Below are positions 35,901-50,900 of a stretch of DNA of 64,000 nt, piece by piece. The position numbers and the translations under genes were made by a program. Each line of letters opens with the position of its first letter. The first letter of the stretch is position 1. Below the pieces are notes generated by a model. It was not told where the DNA came from. It did not search any database and was given only the letters and a program-made list of their open reading frames with translations. The stretch comes from Ciona intestinalis (Eukaryota > Chordata > Ascidiacea > Phlebobranchia > Cionidae): NCBI RefSeq assembly GCF_000224145.3, contig NC_020175.2, forward strand, positions 1,709,231 to 1,773,230. The letters run 5' to 3'.

Positions 35901-38900
35901 TGGATTTTTTCCAACTAGACAAATAACTTAAATTGATACCTTAATACATTTATAATATAGTAGGGCGGGAAAAGATGGGACACCTTTTCATTCTATTTTC
36001 TTGTCCCATTTGGTAGTAAACAAAAAACTGTAAAAAAATTATAAAACAGTAACCTCACGACTCCCATAGACCGTTGTTGATTGTTTAAAACATGATCAGG
36101 ATATTAGGATAATATGTGCTAAAGGTGTCTCATCTTACTTCACACTACTATATCACAATATGATGTACTGTATAAATATAACTTACCACAATACTATATA
36201 ATATATCACAATAGATAAAATTTTACAAAACTTCAAATATAATTCATATGAATTGCAAACCCACCTTGTAGTTCCAGTTTCAGAATATTCTTCAAATTGT
36301 TCGTTAAGAAACGGATCCCAAAAGTCGTCATCACTATCAGAGGCATCCGCATTGTATAACGGAAGATTTCTGTGAAAAATTGTCAATGAATATTTTTCTT
36401 TCAAAAAGTTTACTAAGTGGTGTAGAGCTAATTATTGTTAAACTTATCCAAGTTTTAAGTAAATCTAGACATTAACTGTTTAATATTTTGTAAATCTGGC
36501 AATTAATCGATCATTTATGTTGTTGAATTAAATTAATCGATCATTTATGTTGTTGGATTATGTTGTAAGAGAATATACCAATTGCTACTAAAACCATAAC
36601 AAACAAAGTAGATCTGTTGTTGAAGCAAATAAGATGCGAAAAAAAAAACATTAATATAAAAGAGTTTGGCGCTTTTATAGTGTCAAAGTTGAAAAAACTT
36701 GGAAAATTTCTTGTTTCACTTACGTTGTTGTCCCATGTTTAAGATCCACACTCGATGTATCAGTGTCTGTTATTAGCTGTGTGGGGGAACTTCCTTTAGA
36801 ACCGAAACCAGTGTCATCTGTTTCATCTCCAGCCGCCAACCAAAACTAACAATCCAAATAGACAAATGTTTATTTAAGGAAGTCTCTGGTGAGGTTTAAG
36901 AGGTAGTCCCCTAGGACCTAGGTGATGGGTAATGGGTAGTAGCCTACAACATTAGTGTTTTGAGTTGTACGATATCTCCTTTAGCATCAAAATAAGAGAT
37001 ACAAAATTTTGGTAACTATAAGTAGAAAGAAATAACTTCAACTGATTAAAAATTAAAATCCCTTGAAACGACAACCTCTCATTAAAGCAAGTGTTACACA
37101 TAGTTTTACATGCTTACTAGTTGTAAAAAGTTACCTTGTCCTTTATATCAAGAGATTTTAAAGTACCAGAAGTTTTATGAAGACCCCCTGTCTTTCTGCT
37201 TCCAAGATCCTGAAACAACATATGTTGAATTTCGTTTTAATTAAATACATTTCTGTTAGTTTTAAATTTAAAAGATTAAAAATAAAATTTAACAAACTCT
37301 TTAAATCACAGGAAACTAAGTAGTAAATAACATGAAATAATTTCTTATTAGGTAAAAATTGTTTAAATTGTGGATTTGCGGTATATACAGATTTTACCAA
37401 ACTATATAAAATGTTAAACCTATAATTTAAAAAAAAACGTTTTTTATCTTAGCATTTTAACTTTCTAATAACATAATCCTTATCATGGAAATCCTGAATT
37501 TAACCTAAAATTAAAAATAAATGAAAACGAACGGTTTGTGAATCTGTTATTCCATCTTCACTTTGTCCAGGCAGTGTAACAATTGATCCAAACCGAGATT
37601 GTCCGTCAAATATTTCAATCTTTCCACTTGTACCACCCTTGCTACGACCGTCTAATATTTCATCAAGAATTTCAACGGTTTGTGCCGTCTGTGTTCGATC
37701 TGGCCATGGTTTGATTGCAGATACCTGGTTCAGGAGAAATAGTAAACCAAAACAAAAATCTTGTAAATATTTCTACAAGTTATTTATTTGGCTGTAAAAC
37801 AATGTCTAACTCTTTCTATACCATTCAAATCAGATCACTTCCTAATCAGTGGACAACAATGCCTTTTCAGATAGGCTAACAGCAACTTTTTGGCATTTAA
37901 CAAAAGTATTTGAAATTTAATTTCATAAGATATAGTTATACTTTATTGGTAAAACACAAACCTTTGACTTTGTGTGTTTAAACAGTGTCACCAATATAAT
38001 GTTGACGGGAAATATCATGAGACTGACGATTGCTCCAACTGCAATATCCGACCATCTGAAATAAACATCTTCCACCAAACCAGAATCACCGTCAAAATTT
38101 TGAAACCAAAATGCGCTGCAGGAAATAAATAGAGTTCACAAAAATTTTTAAAATTAAGTTTAAACTTTAATTAGAACTATTTAAAAAAAGTTCATCTGAT
38201 TGGCTTTTTCTAATATCATATTTACACGCTAAAAAATACCGGTACATTTTATCCTAAGGAAACCAATAAAAATAAAGTAATATATAAAACTTAATCTGCT
38301 CATCTGAAAATTTATTTTTACTGGTGTTTTAATGTCTCTGTTGGAAATATAATTATGCCCGCCAGCAGCAGTTGTTAAAAATTCATTTCCCAAACATGAT
38401 TATTTGAGTTATATGGATAGAAACATGGTAATACACACCTCGCCACCATGAACGAATATAACAGAGTCACACAACATGTGAGTCGTTGCACGAGCGTGAA
38501 ACGACTACGCTGTGGTCGTTCAATAAGTGACAACCACAAATGGGCATCCTCCCATCCATACGACATCTGGTTGCCAAATAAATACGAGAAATCTTCCATT
38601 TCTTCTTCAGCTGCAAACATAAATAGGTTTATTATTAAGCCCTAAGCGATAACCGTACAACTAAGACTAGTTTAACCCAATAGAAGGTGATATAACGGTC
38701 ACAGGTTAGTGGTTATAGGGACAGGGTCTTAGTGCTAAACAATCCTTCCAGTATTTTAAAAGAACAATCTTGGGTTTGTACATAAACTAAATCTGAATAT
38801 TTACTGTAGGACATTCCACATATTTATATTTATACTAACTTGCAACTCTGATAGTTCTAGCGAGACAAGTAGCATCCTCATCATTAGGATAAACTTGCAA

Positions 38901-41900
38901 CCAACTGTCAACCAGGAAATAATATTTTTCACCATTTTGTAAATCCTTTACCATAACTCTGCTCAAGTTCCAACCAGGGTCAATACCTGTGAAAATAAAC
39001 TTTTAATATCGTGACATGTTTGTAGGGGTAAAACATACACACAATGTAAGGTGGAAAAAGCAAAACTAGCGTGATGAATTATTGTAGTTATGCATTGTTT
39101 TATTCTGAGCGTGTTTTATGTTTTATTTTATGTCTACGTTAAGTTACAGAGCGTGAGTTTATTAGCCATTGCCGCTTTCCTTTGTTTTACAATATTGTCA
39201 CATTAATGTGTTTTGTGTGCTGCCGTTGATTGGTTAATTGCGTGGGCGTGATGTTACATTTTATAGCTTAAGAATTAAATCAGTTCCTTTTGGTTAAGTA
39301 CGTGAGCAGTCTAATTTTCATCTAAAGAAGAAAACGCTACACTAGTAAGAATTAACATCAGTTTTTATTACAAATAAGTGGAGTAATATCCCATTAAGAA
39401 ATTTGTACCTGTATTATCATGCCATATCTTGATTTTATAAAGTGTTCCCAAACTTGTGTCCGATGCAACTTGAAACACGTCTACAGAACCTCTTTCAAAT
39501 GAACCTTTCTTATAAAGATGTTTTGAACCAGTGCGTGATTCATATCCGTACAAACATATTCCAACGTTTGCTGTGGTTCCTGAATATTAAAATCAAGTAA
39601 GTAAATATGTTATTGATCCCATGCAAGTGACCCAACCAAACTAACAGTGACCAACCTAGAACTAACAGGCTGCAACATAGGAGTTAGAACACACTAGTTG
39701 TATGTTTCAAGTTGATTCCACCAATAAATACAACTTCAATTCTAACTTACCACTCCCGATGCCGGGTGATGTCTTGATAGTTATTTCATATTTATGACTT
39801 CCATTGTGGCCACATAAAGGAATCAAACTTGCATTTTCAATATCTTTTAAATCCAACTTACGTGCCCACATTGCACCAAGTATATAAACAACAAATACAA
39901 CTATCACAACAATGAGTGCGATTGGATTTAATCTAAAATCAACATCCTGAAAAATAATTGAATTGATAGAACATCTTTTAGAGTAACAGCACTTAGATCT
40001 TATGGGTTTGTTTTGCATCAAATGTTTTTTTATAAAAGATTTATATTTCATCAGTTTGCATTTTTGGTGATTAGTGGAAGTTTAGTTTAACTACATTAAA
40101 AACCATGCATTTCCACTAACAATAAAGTTTACCAAAGTTATTGCATAATCATTTTTAACTTACAGCTATAGAATTGATATCCACAATATTAGGAGGACTT
40201 ATTACAAAAGATCCAAATGCTGTTAAATGAGCTGAGAGACAAACAGCAGCAGATGGAACGGTTTGGTCGGATGTTCGTAATCCACTTATACTCCATTTCT
40301 CAGTCTATGTTTGGTAAAATGCAAATGATAATATATAAATATATTTATTCAGTATGCAGTAATATGATTTAATAATTAGTTTGAGTAATCAATAAGCATT
40401 TTTTTTAATATATAGTGTAAATTTAAATCAAACCTAAAAAGGCTTTAATTCTTAATTTACTTTTTTATTGCAGAGTACAAAGGTAGAAAATTCATTCATT
40501 TATAAAAAAATCTGTAAAATAACTTTTAAAAAATCTGTAATAAACTAACATCATTGTCAAAGTATTGGCACGAGCTGTAGTAAACACCAACTCCAACTTT
40601 AACAGTATGGTGTTCAAAGTAACTGCTGATGTTGAGATAATAATTGGGAAGCAAGTTTGTTGCGTTACTGGAAAATAAAATATGTTATAATATTACATAC
40701 TAATGTATTTAAATAATATACTTCAAACATAAACGGGATATAACTTATTCTACAATTAATAAGCATGAATAATTTAAATGAATGACTTTGAAAAATATTA
40801 TTTAAGTTTTGACCTATTTAGTTTGTATTCGGAATATTTTAGTTTGGTAACTGTAACCATAATTAACATGGAACAGCAGTATGGTAAATCACAAGTATGA
40901 ATCATTAGGATTTTTATTATGCTTGGCAGCAACAAATAATTATAAAAAATAATTAACTTTAGGTAGAAAGTAAATGCATACTACACTTTTCACTTTGGGG
41001 TCTAATTCAGGTTGTATTCATTAAAGTTTAATAAGAAATATATTGAATTGATTATTTATAACCTATGAAGATGGTGGGTTGGTAACAACATATTTGTGAA
41101 AGAGTTGTAACTTGTAAAGTTAATAATTTTCAAACATATGCTTACGCAGGGTTCAAATATATTGTGTAGTTTCTATGGTCACTTTGAGATGAAACAAGAT
41201 TTTCAGTCAATCTTAAATGTTTGTTGTATTTCTCCGCAGTTGGTGAAGGAGTGAAGTCAAAAAAAACATCTGTTTCATTATTATTAGAGGTGGTGGAAAT
41301 ATTTATAAAAAGTGAAAGGAACATATTGTTCTGCTGCATTTGATTTTTCCAAAAAGTTTATTTTTAAATGTATATATACATATATTTATATATACTTATA
41401 CGGTTGTTGCAGAGTATTTATCGATTATCAAATATCTGGTCTAGTTGGAAAAATAATATTAAAGACAGTTAGATGCACGGAAATTGTAATGGGTGGAGCT
41501 GTGATAACGCTTAATCAACAAAGGACAGGAGAGTTAAAATGTTGATAATGTGCAGTTAACGAAATAAAATGCTGATAGAATTCTTGGTCTACATTTACCA
41601 TTTAACAAGAGACTCTATTTTCAATTCACAAAGCAGTTTTGGTAGATGAACAAATAAATGACTAGCATTGTAATTAACTTGCCTGGGTTGTAAATTAATA
41701 TTATATAGATCAAACTAGTAATACCTTTCAATCATGAAATCTTTTATTATAAACCTATATGACTGTTATTTTGTCTTACCAATATATGGATTTGGTTCAG
41801 TTTTGGTTGAAAATGTTTCTTTATCAAACACAACCATGATATGAACTGCAGTGTAAGGGTCTGTGTTGTTATTGGTGATTGTCACTTTAACAGATTTTAA

Positions 41901-44900
41901 ACTTGGTAAACTTTCTTCAACAAAAGAAACTCCTTTCTGTGGAAACATTTAATTTACAGTAATGTATAACTAAAATATATTTTAAAAATACAGTCAACCA
42001 AACAAAGTTCATCATAATCCGGCCCCTACATCGCCCTTTCTCTCTAAATAGTGCACGCGTCTGCTCCCGATCGTCGATCAAGAAATACTCGCTTTTTCTC
42101 TCTAAATAGTGAACAAAGTCTGCTTCCGATCGTCGATCAAGAAACACTCGCTTTTTCTCTCTAAATAGTGCACGCGTCTGCTTCCGATCGTCGATAAAGA
42201 AACACTCGCTTTTTCTCTCTAAATAGTGAACGCGTCTGCTCCCGACCGTCAATAAAGAAACACTCGCTTTTTCTCTCTAAATAGTGCCTGCGTTTGCTCC
42301 CGATCGTCGATAAAGAAACACTCGCTTTTTCTCTCTAAATAGTGCCTGCGTTTGCTCCCAATCGTCGATAAAGAAACACTCGCCTTTTCTCTCTAAATAG
42401 TGCCTGCGTCTGCTCCCGATCGTCGATAAAGAAACACTCCCTTTTTCTCTCTAAATAGTGCCTGCGCCTGCTCCCGATCGTCGATAAAGAAACACTCGTT
42501 TTTTCTCTCTAAATAGTAGATGCATCTTCTCGGGGAAATGGTCCGTTTAACCGGGGAAGATTGTACGTAAAAATGTATTTAGATTCGGGACCAGCAAAAA
42601 GCGGTCCGATTAAGCGGGTGGTCCGATTAAACGGGGGCCGATTAAGCGGGGTTGACTGTATAAAAAAAGGTAGAATATAAAAATAAAAAACCGCTTGGAA
42701 ATCTTAACCTACTAATTTGTATGCGCTAGACCTCAAAGATAAAATTCATTTAATTTAATAGATTTTGAATTCTAGTTCAACCTAAACTGGACTTGTTACA
42801 ATAGTGATCAGTTTAAAAGGTTTTGTATCAAACCATCCAAGTATGCAAATGTGTAGTGTACGCAATATTTTCATCAGAAAATTCTGCCAGAAACAGAACT
42901 AGTGAGCTTTTAGTAAAAATAACAAACCCTCGGAGAATAGTTGGTGCTGTTTGAGAGAGTAGCAATCTCGCTTGTATCATCATTAGGAATGAACTGTCTG
43001 TTACTTGGAGCCATCACCATTCGAATCAATTGACTGTCAGGAATCACTGAACCAACTATAGAAGAATCTCCAACTCCAGCCAAGTTCTTTACTTCAAGTG
43101 GTTCAATTTTATCGTTGTTATGGTAGCTGAACTGAAGAGAGGGAACTCTAGTTGAAATGTTCGCAATCCTGCTGTCACTTGATAATGAAGTTGTGAGAAA
43201 TCCAAATGTAAACGGGTTCTAAAAACAAAAGGTTTCATAAACATTTTTCTAATTTTAAATTTATATCACAGCGAACATATAACATTTGTCTTTATACTTC
43301 AATTTAAATTTAGTTAAACAAGAGAGCAGAGTTCTAATGAAAGGATACGTATATTCCAACTTTGTTGATAAAGTCATAGCATATATATATTATACAGTAT
43401 ATACCATAGAGTTTATGAGACCAACACTTGGGAAATAATCCCAAACACTAGCGATTAATGACTTAACCCACTGACTCTTAACATACAAATCGGGTAAATG
43501 AATTATATTAACATGAAATAAATTAGAAAATATATTAACAATAAAATAAATAAATTACAACATAAAAACTAAATAACGCACTTTAATCATATTAATTTCC
43601 ATTTCATGTTGTAAAATCCATATACAAGCAGAAAAATTCATCAATAAAATTTGTTCAATCACGTTCAAACACATCTTATATTAAAGTCTTTAAATAAAAA
43701 ATTTAAAATACAAAAATACATGTTTAATAAAATTATAATTACCTGTTCAGCTACAAAGAACATATAAAGTATCTCAGTATCAGCATCCAGATCAGAGAAG
43801 ATGTAATGTGGCAGTGACATGTGGCAACCATTGTTCATTACAGTGCTGAAATATATTAGTAACATTGTATTGGTACAACAATATAAATGGTCTAAATATG
43901 TAGAACTTAAATGGAAATGCCAATATAAATTAGTTTAAAACAACTGAGTGTGTGTATTGTAGATATAAAATAACTTTAAATAGATGTTTAAAAAACTGTG
44001 TAAAGATATATTTTTATTAATCTGGTAATCAGTGCAAAACTAGCGGGAAATAACAAAAAGTGAAAGAAATTATAAAAAACTAAAAATAAATAAAACAAGA
44101 CCAACCTGTTCATGGTAGCAGGTGTGGTACGCGCACTCACAGATGAAAGAGCTGATGCGTTGATAAACACGGGCTCTTCCCCTTCTACTTTCCCATCCAA
44201 TATATTCTGGTTAAGTTGAACAGCTGAGTCAAGCAACCTGTTCACCAATGTTTTCCGGTAATCAGCGCTTAATGTGGGATCGGTGCTCATAACTGATGTG
44301 TCTGGTAAATAAAAATACAGTGGTTATATAAAATATTTTTAAAATTAGAACTATTTTGGGGTATTTAATCAAAAAATGTAAAGTTACACAATGTAAGACA
44401 ATTTGTGCTAATAAATAAAAATATTGAATTATTAGGTCAAATAAAATAATGTTAAAGCAAACTATGCGATTTCATATGCCAGTAAACGTTATAAATCAAC
44501 CAATTAATAAGTCATTGGAAAACCATAAACTAAATTTTTATTCGTAGCATTTAAACATTTGTAGTTTTACCACAGTTTGCGTCTCATTATAAATTAATAT
44601 TATCTTTTCTTTTCATTTTTTCACCTGCTTCAAGGTCACCAGATGAAGCTTCACCAGTTACATATACATGATAGTTGGCTGAATCAACCATGGAACTGAC
44701 GATCCCCATAAGGTTGGTTGTCACAGAATAAAATAAAGTCTGACTTGCAGATTCAACATATTCAGGCATCTGACTTGTGAGTTGTTCAAGTTTTTCAATG
44801 CTTGCAACTTGTAATTCATTATCTTGCATTTCCGATGCTACTTGCTGTTGAGTTTATATATAAGAAAATTTTAACAAGAGTATATAAACTGTTGCTGGCA

Positions 44901-47900
44901 GTAAACATTGTCTATGCCGATATTTCAACAACGAACTTAGGTTGCCTTTTTCAGATGAAATACAGAGAATTTTACCTTAACACCAAGAAACCCATTATTT
45001 CAAATATTTAGCACAAAACTAGGATCTCGTGTTTGAAATATCTATATCTTCATAATATTTTTTAGCTACATTTGAATAAGGATTAAATTACATCAGTTAA
45101 TCACATTACATTTGACTGGTAACCAATGTTAATTCTAAATCATAAAATATTTTAGCCACAATCTATTCTTAATCTAATGTGATTAAGCTTATCATAATTA
45201 GGGAAATAATAAGTATATATATATATATATATGTTATAAATAAAAATCAACCAAACACATTGGTTCTTACCACACATTGCTTGAATACGGTTGTAACTTG
45301 TTTGATTTCATCTAATGTATTAGTGGACAGGGAAATAACGGTCTCTGTAATATTTTGACGAATCTCTTTACGTAGTTGGAATTCAGAGTCTACTGTACTG
45401 TGACCTTGGTTGTCGGATTCCTAAAGTGAAAAATATTAAAACTTTTATCTCAATTTGATAATTATGTAAAATAAAAATTGTATAAGAATTGAAAATAATA
45501 CAAAACACATTGTTTTGTTTGTTATAAAGTAATATTATCCTAAATTTTATAACCAAGGTTGTTTTAAATAAACCATTGCTGTGGGGAACAACAAAATCTA
45601 AAATAGATATTTCAGCGAACTTATTTGCAATTCATATAATAATAGAACACCCAATATATTGCTATAAAGTTGCCCAGTCATGTGACGATAAACACATTCC
45701 TTTACAATAATCCAATGAGACAAAGTAAAGTTGGCAAAGTTATCATAATTTACTGCAAACACATACCTGGTTTAATACAGTGATAAGTCCAGCTGCAAAA
45801 TCAGCAACAACTTGTGGGTTGCTTGATTTTTTCAACTCCAATAGTTCATCACTGGTTTTATTAACCAGCCATCCAACTGTGTTGCTCTTTGCATCAACAG
45901 GTAACTTCACGTTGAGAACTCTTGAGTAATAAAGTCAAGTTTTACCAGCATTGTTTAAACAAAAATAAAACTATTGAGACGTTACATTAAATGAACATCA
46001 TAAATTAAAATAACATTATCACCTTTTTTAATAATACAAGTAATAAAGCAAATCAAAACACTAAGCTACCAAAATAACATATATACGTCATTATGTCAAT
46101 AAATAGCAGATAACAAATGATAATGTTTTACAGAAATTTAATAACAAATAATTAAAAAAAACATTAAAACTGGTAAATTATCACTCAGCAACATTGTATA
46201 CCAATGCAATTAACAAAGTAAGTAAATAAAATATAAATAACTAACTTGCTGATTCCAACCGTGTAAGTTCCTAATTCATCTTCCACACGAATCTCGATGA
46301 CAATGTCGTATTCGTTTGTTTTATATCCAAGTGGAAGGTACGCCTATGTTATACAACTTGTTATTACATTTACTGGGAATTGTTAAACATTCCATAGAAA
46401 TTTGTGTCGAATAATAAATTTCATATAAATGCGAGGAAAGTTGTAACGCCACGCTTGTCTCAAGGATCAAAACTAATGACGTCATCACCAAGAAAGGTGC
46501 ACGTGAATGTGCTCATGTTTAGTCATAACAAATATAAGAAATATTAAATACAAAGCACCTCATATGTAGATAATGTTCCTTTATAAATAACAAAGTCATC
46601 CACTTTCACCCCTTCATTATATCTGATAGCAAGTATGGTGTATATGAGTGGTGATATATCTTCATCTTCCCAACCAGTGCATTCAAATCTAAGAAAATCT
46701 CACTAATTTAATTGTCCCACTGACATTTTTAATTAAATATACTTTTAGAAGAATATTTTTGGCATTCGGATTTTATATCATAATTTTTTTTTCATCCAAA
46801 AATGTTAAAACTTAACTTGAATTCCTTGTCATACTGTGTTAAAGGGTAATTCATTTACATTTATTGAAAGTATATTTTATTCCACATCTAAATATATTTT
46901 AAGCATTGCAATTTTAACAAATATCATTTTGCTGCTGTTTCCAGCGTATTAGTTATTGTATTTAGTTTTGTTGCAGTGATACTACATATATAAGTAACAT
47001 GATATACTAAGAAAAGCTTAAAACTTACTGCACAAGAGTATCAAGTACATATATTTGATCACCAGAGAAGTTGATGTTACACACCCCGTTAACTGGGGGT
47101 TTGTTGGCGTACAGGATGAGTTTGGAATATCCTTTAACACCGTTCACTTTAATCTGAAAAATTGTTGTTTAAAATAAACAACATTATTTTTAAGTTTGAC
47201 AGCCAATTGATAAATTGGTGGGGAAAATAAATTGCTTGGATGATTTGCATTGGTTTTGCATTGAGCCTGTCGGTGACAGTGTTTACATGGAAAAAATGAG
47301 TTGTATTAATAAATAGATTCTTCTACTTCAGTAGTTCAGAATACCATACGACTGTTGAGCTTCGGAAATTTGGTCATTAAAGCTTTGCTGTTATTATTTT
47401 ATGTTTCATATTTAAGTTATTGCAAACTGTGTGGTTGTAAACAGTTTTTTATGTAAACAAAATCCCACCGTAAGTTTGAACTCATATTCATAATAAGATT
47501 GAATTGCTCCCACTCGAACCACCAAGTACCTCCCACTTGAACCAGTTGTTGTTGTAAGTTTGTTAAGAAGGAAAGGAGTTGATGTCACATCAGTTGCATT
47601 ACGACGAAATGCTTCCCAATGATATTCCAACTAAAACATAATTGTATGTGTGCAATGTATATGTAATATAGCGTGAATTTAATTTTAGATCAAGTTTATA
47701 ATTAGATAATAGATATACTTAAATTTAGCTTCAAAACAAATTTATATATTATTAGTATAATAAAAAGTCTCCATTGCAAACTAAACAAATATTTTTTCTT
47801 CCGTTATTAATTACGTCATCTTTTCTGTTGCTGCAAGTTTCACATAATCCTGACAACACGAGATGATGAGATGAACTGATCTGAATACTTGATTGCTTCA

Positions 47901-50900
47901 AACAAGAGTTACAAGTCACTTTCACTGTTGGTATCGTACACCCCACAATAGTAACCTGGGGAAAAATAACAAGATTTTTTTGTTCAAAATGTTTATACTA
48001 ATGATTATGCTATAATAATTTTAGCACCAAACCTGAAGCTGCACTGGTAAATAGAGTGTTACACAGGAATGACAGGATAGTTTAAATAAAAAAAGCAGAT
48101 TTTTTGTTTTTAACATAGCCATATTAAATTGAATTCCTTACACTTTGCCATGATGAAACTTTTATTTTTCCTGTCTTATTTGCCACAACAGTGAAGTTAT
48201 ATTCCCTTCTCGGAACAGCGTTGTTGAACTCAATTGTTGGACCATGCATAGTCGTAAAGCAGTTGTCATCACTATTTGTTACTGCAGACCCACACTAAAA
48301 TATAAAAATTCATTAATTAGAATGAATGAAACCGTCATGTGACAAGGACAGTCGTTACAACATGTTCTTTTCCACCACTCATGAGTTACTACATATGTAA
48401 CTTTGTGGTTATTTATTGATTTATTTAAAGTATGGCTGACGATTTAGAAAACAACATCAGTATGCACTGGATTGAAGCAACTGCTGTTAGGAGTCTTGCC
48501 CAAGGACATACAATTTAAGGCTGACAAAATAAAAGATAGAAAATTTAAGGAAAGTGCCCAGCTTTGAATTAAAATGCAGAGCAAAAATTATTTTATTTTG
48601 TATTCTTTGCACAGTTTAGAAGCTATAAAACATTATGACTATTCCACACATATTCCCAACCTAACATAACCACACATATTATTATTTTATCATTTTATTT
48701 TTATATGTCCAAGCTACATGTATCAACTAGCAATTTATTTTATCTTGGGAGCCAAGTCAATACTAACGCAGTACTAACTAACTATTGTAAAAAAGACACA
48801 AAAGGCAGCACCATGGGACTTACTTTGAATAGGAATCGCCAAAATGTTAATGTTGTAATTAATTAATTAATGTCTAATTTGACTAAAAATCCAAGCAAAC
48901 TTGAGTTTGGTTTTGACCAATTACCTGAATATCTTCCAACTTTGCAGGCTTGCTTGAGCAACTCCACTCGTATGTGATCACTGACTGGTCAAGTGAGTTT
49001 GGGTCATAATCTGGGTCAAACGAAGAGCTAGCATCTAGTTTCACATTTGTTGACATGAATCGGTAAGTTCCACCTGATATTACAACCACCAATGGTGTTG
49101 GTAACATCTGAAAAATGATTGCCAGGAAATAAATAAACCCAGTTAGTTGGTCAACATAAATTTTTCATAGAAGGATTGTTGCAAAATTTAAAAACACTTC
49201 ATGTTTTTAAATTAACACATTTAAAACCTAACAAGGATATTGCCATCAAGTAAAAGTATAATATTTGCAACATGTACAGTAGTTTTCAACTAATGGGCAT
49301 TAAAAATATCTTTGGCAGGGCTAAGTTACTTGACTTTCAACTATAAATAAAAGAAACATCGTTTCCTGGCTCCATTTCTTATTTTCCCAAGTAATTTTGA
49401 ATTATTCCAAACTACAAACACATCGTACCCGTATTTTAATGACTTGTGAATCAGTAAGTGGAGTATTTTTATACGACACGCTGCATGTCACACAATAATC
49501 ACCAACTTCTAATGTTAATGCTGGTAGTGTGAGTAAAGGGGTGTCTGCGTCCAAGCTCTCAGTATTCTAAAAAAATAAATTGTTCAAGTTTTATCACTTC
49601 TTATGTTTACCATACTTACCACTTTGGTTGAATCAGTTAAGTCATGGCATGTTAGCTGTTGGTGTATGGTCCATACATACTGTACGTCATATGCTGTACA
49701 ACCATCAGTTGTAATCCGTGTCTCCAGATACAACATACGTGATCTGTAAAACACAGGTTCACCATCCGCAGCAATGCTTAAGGTTGGTTTTCCACATGCC
49801 AGCTTTCCAACAAATATGATCATGGATTTAATAACCTGAGATAACAAAATGTTTATTGGATAAAAAACAAAAAGATGTGATCAAATAAGTCACATTAAAA
49901 TGTATTACAAAAATAAATCCCACTTATATTAAATTAAATTCCACAAATATAAACTTACATCCGCAGCTTTATTATAAGCACGCACAGTGATATTGTATGT
50001 ACCAGAAGTTGCATATTGATGTGTGTGTATGGTTTTGTTGGATTGCACTTCAGTTACCCCATCTTTGAAGTCAATATCATGAAGTACATTGGTACCCTGT
50101 CAAAGCAGATTAGGAATAACACAGTGATTATTTGTGACATTGAGACAGTGTTTGGTGTTCAACTTAGATCGAAATGCAAAAATTCGAGCCTGACATTTTG
50201 ACCACCTAACCCCAATATAGCATTTAACCCGAGCCTGCGTAACACAGGATGCCAACAAAACTTTCAATGCGGCACAATCATTTATATGAATGTAAAAAAT
50301 AAATTTGTCAAGTTATTTGTAATAAAGAAGATTGTGTCTAATCATTTATGCTGTACTGTAAAGGTAAGGTCCTACAGCAAGGCACGCCATGGAACCTGAG
50401 ATTAAAAGTTAGAGCCTAACCCCAAAAACATTAATATAAATTTGGTTAAGGAATAAAACTATCAAATAATATAATGTTTGACAACAATTTTTGACTGAGA
50501 ATATATTATAAGTAGTCGGTGCTCTGTTACTGTATTTTATTAGAATGTATAACATAATACTTTAAATTGCACTTCTGGTTTAAAAAACATTAATGTTATG
50601 ACTTAACACCGAAGAAGAGCCAACGTTTCATTAGATTGGGGGGGGGGCCAAAAAAAAAAAAAAAAAAAGTAAAAGAAATTTTGAGTATTACATTATATTA
50701 TCCGTAGTTCAATCCCTATCCAGTTATCCTGTACAATGGAATATCAAGATAAATGTGTTATTTTTTAAACGAAAGCTTTTACTGACTAGGACATTTTTTA
50801 CTATTTTGAATTGTTTGAAAAGTCTATAGTAGGTATGTAAAAATTGTAGATAAAGTAAAATAGTTTGAAAAACAACTAAAATCAACAACCAAGTGGTAAA

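Larger units (their letters stand above)
30270..38610 (-). other. PKD1: PKD1: transmembrane segments 2-11 with polycystin extracellular and channel-like domains
   Basis: Exons: 38439-38610, 37962-38115, 37533-37724, 37135-37209, 36724-36845, 36265-36369, 35353-35522, 34892-35112, 34576-34683, 34018-34283, 33704-33834, 33175-33343, 32582-32752, 32098-32221, 31764-31924, 31329-31464, 30823-30957 and 30270-30451. SRFTLVQRLTCCVTLLYSFM and IAVGAIVSLMIFPVNIILVT are TM2-3. A long hydrophilic loop (37724-35353) has a very acidic stretch (EDDLELEDVEDDVDPKEEDY). TM4-6 follow, then the extracellular polycystin domain (LLGNVRIRQQRSIPRTCTI ... TRVCMVEFTMLNPASQWF), and five further spans ending NPAFSICFFFSFYFCVFLIF. 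Confidence 0.9.
40164..45420 (-). other. PKD1: PKD1: GAIN-like region and GPS autoproteolysis motif
   Basis: Exons: 45271-45420, 44625-44844, 44106-44301, 43743-43845, 42928-43218, 41780-41936, 41146-41333, 40550-40667 and 40164-40304. The last two encode the GPS: SSCQYFDNDTEKW followed by VCLSAHLTAFGSF. The cleavable HL|T tripeptide is intact, so self-cleavage is expected between Leu and Thr as in vertebrate PKD1. Exon 41146-41333 does not join 41780-41936 in phase. The 990-bp intron between 41937 and 42927 is filled mostly by a Tigger-like element. Confidence 0.88.

Noticed and set aside
41917..42252. 111-codon minus-strand ORF with repeated REKKR and DRRSE motifs
   Set aside because: It is an in-frame reading of the 59-bp minisatellite inside the Tigger-like element and overlaps a real polycystin exon in another frame.
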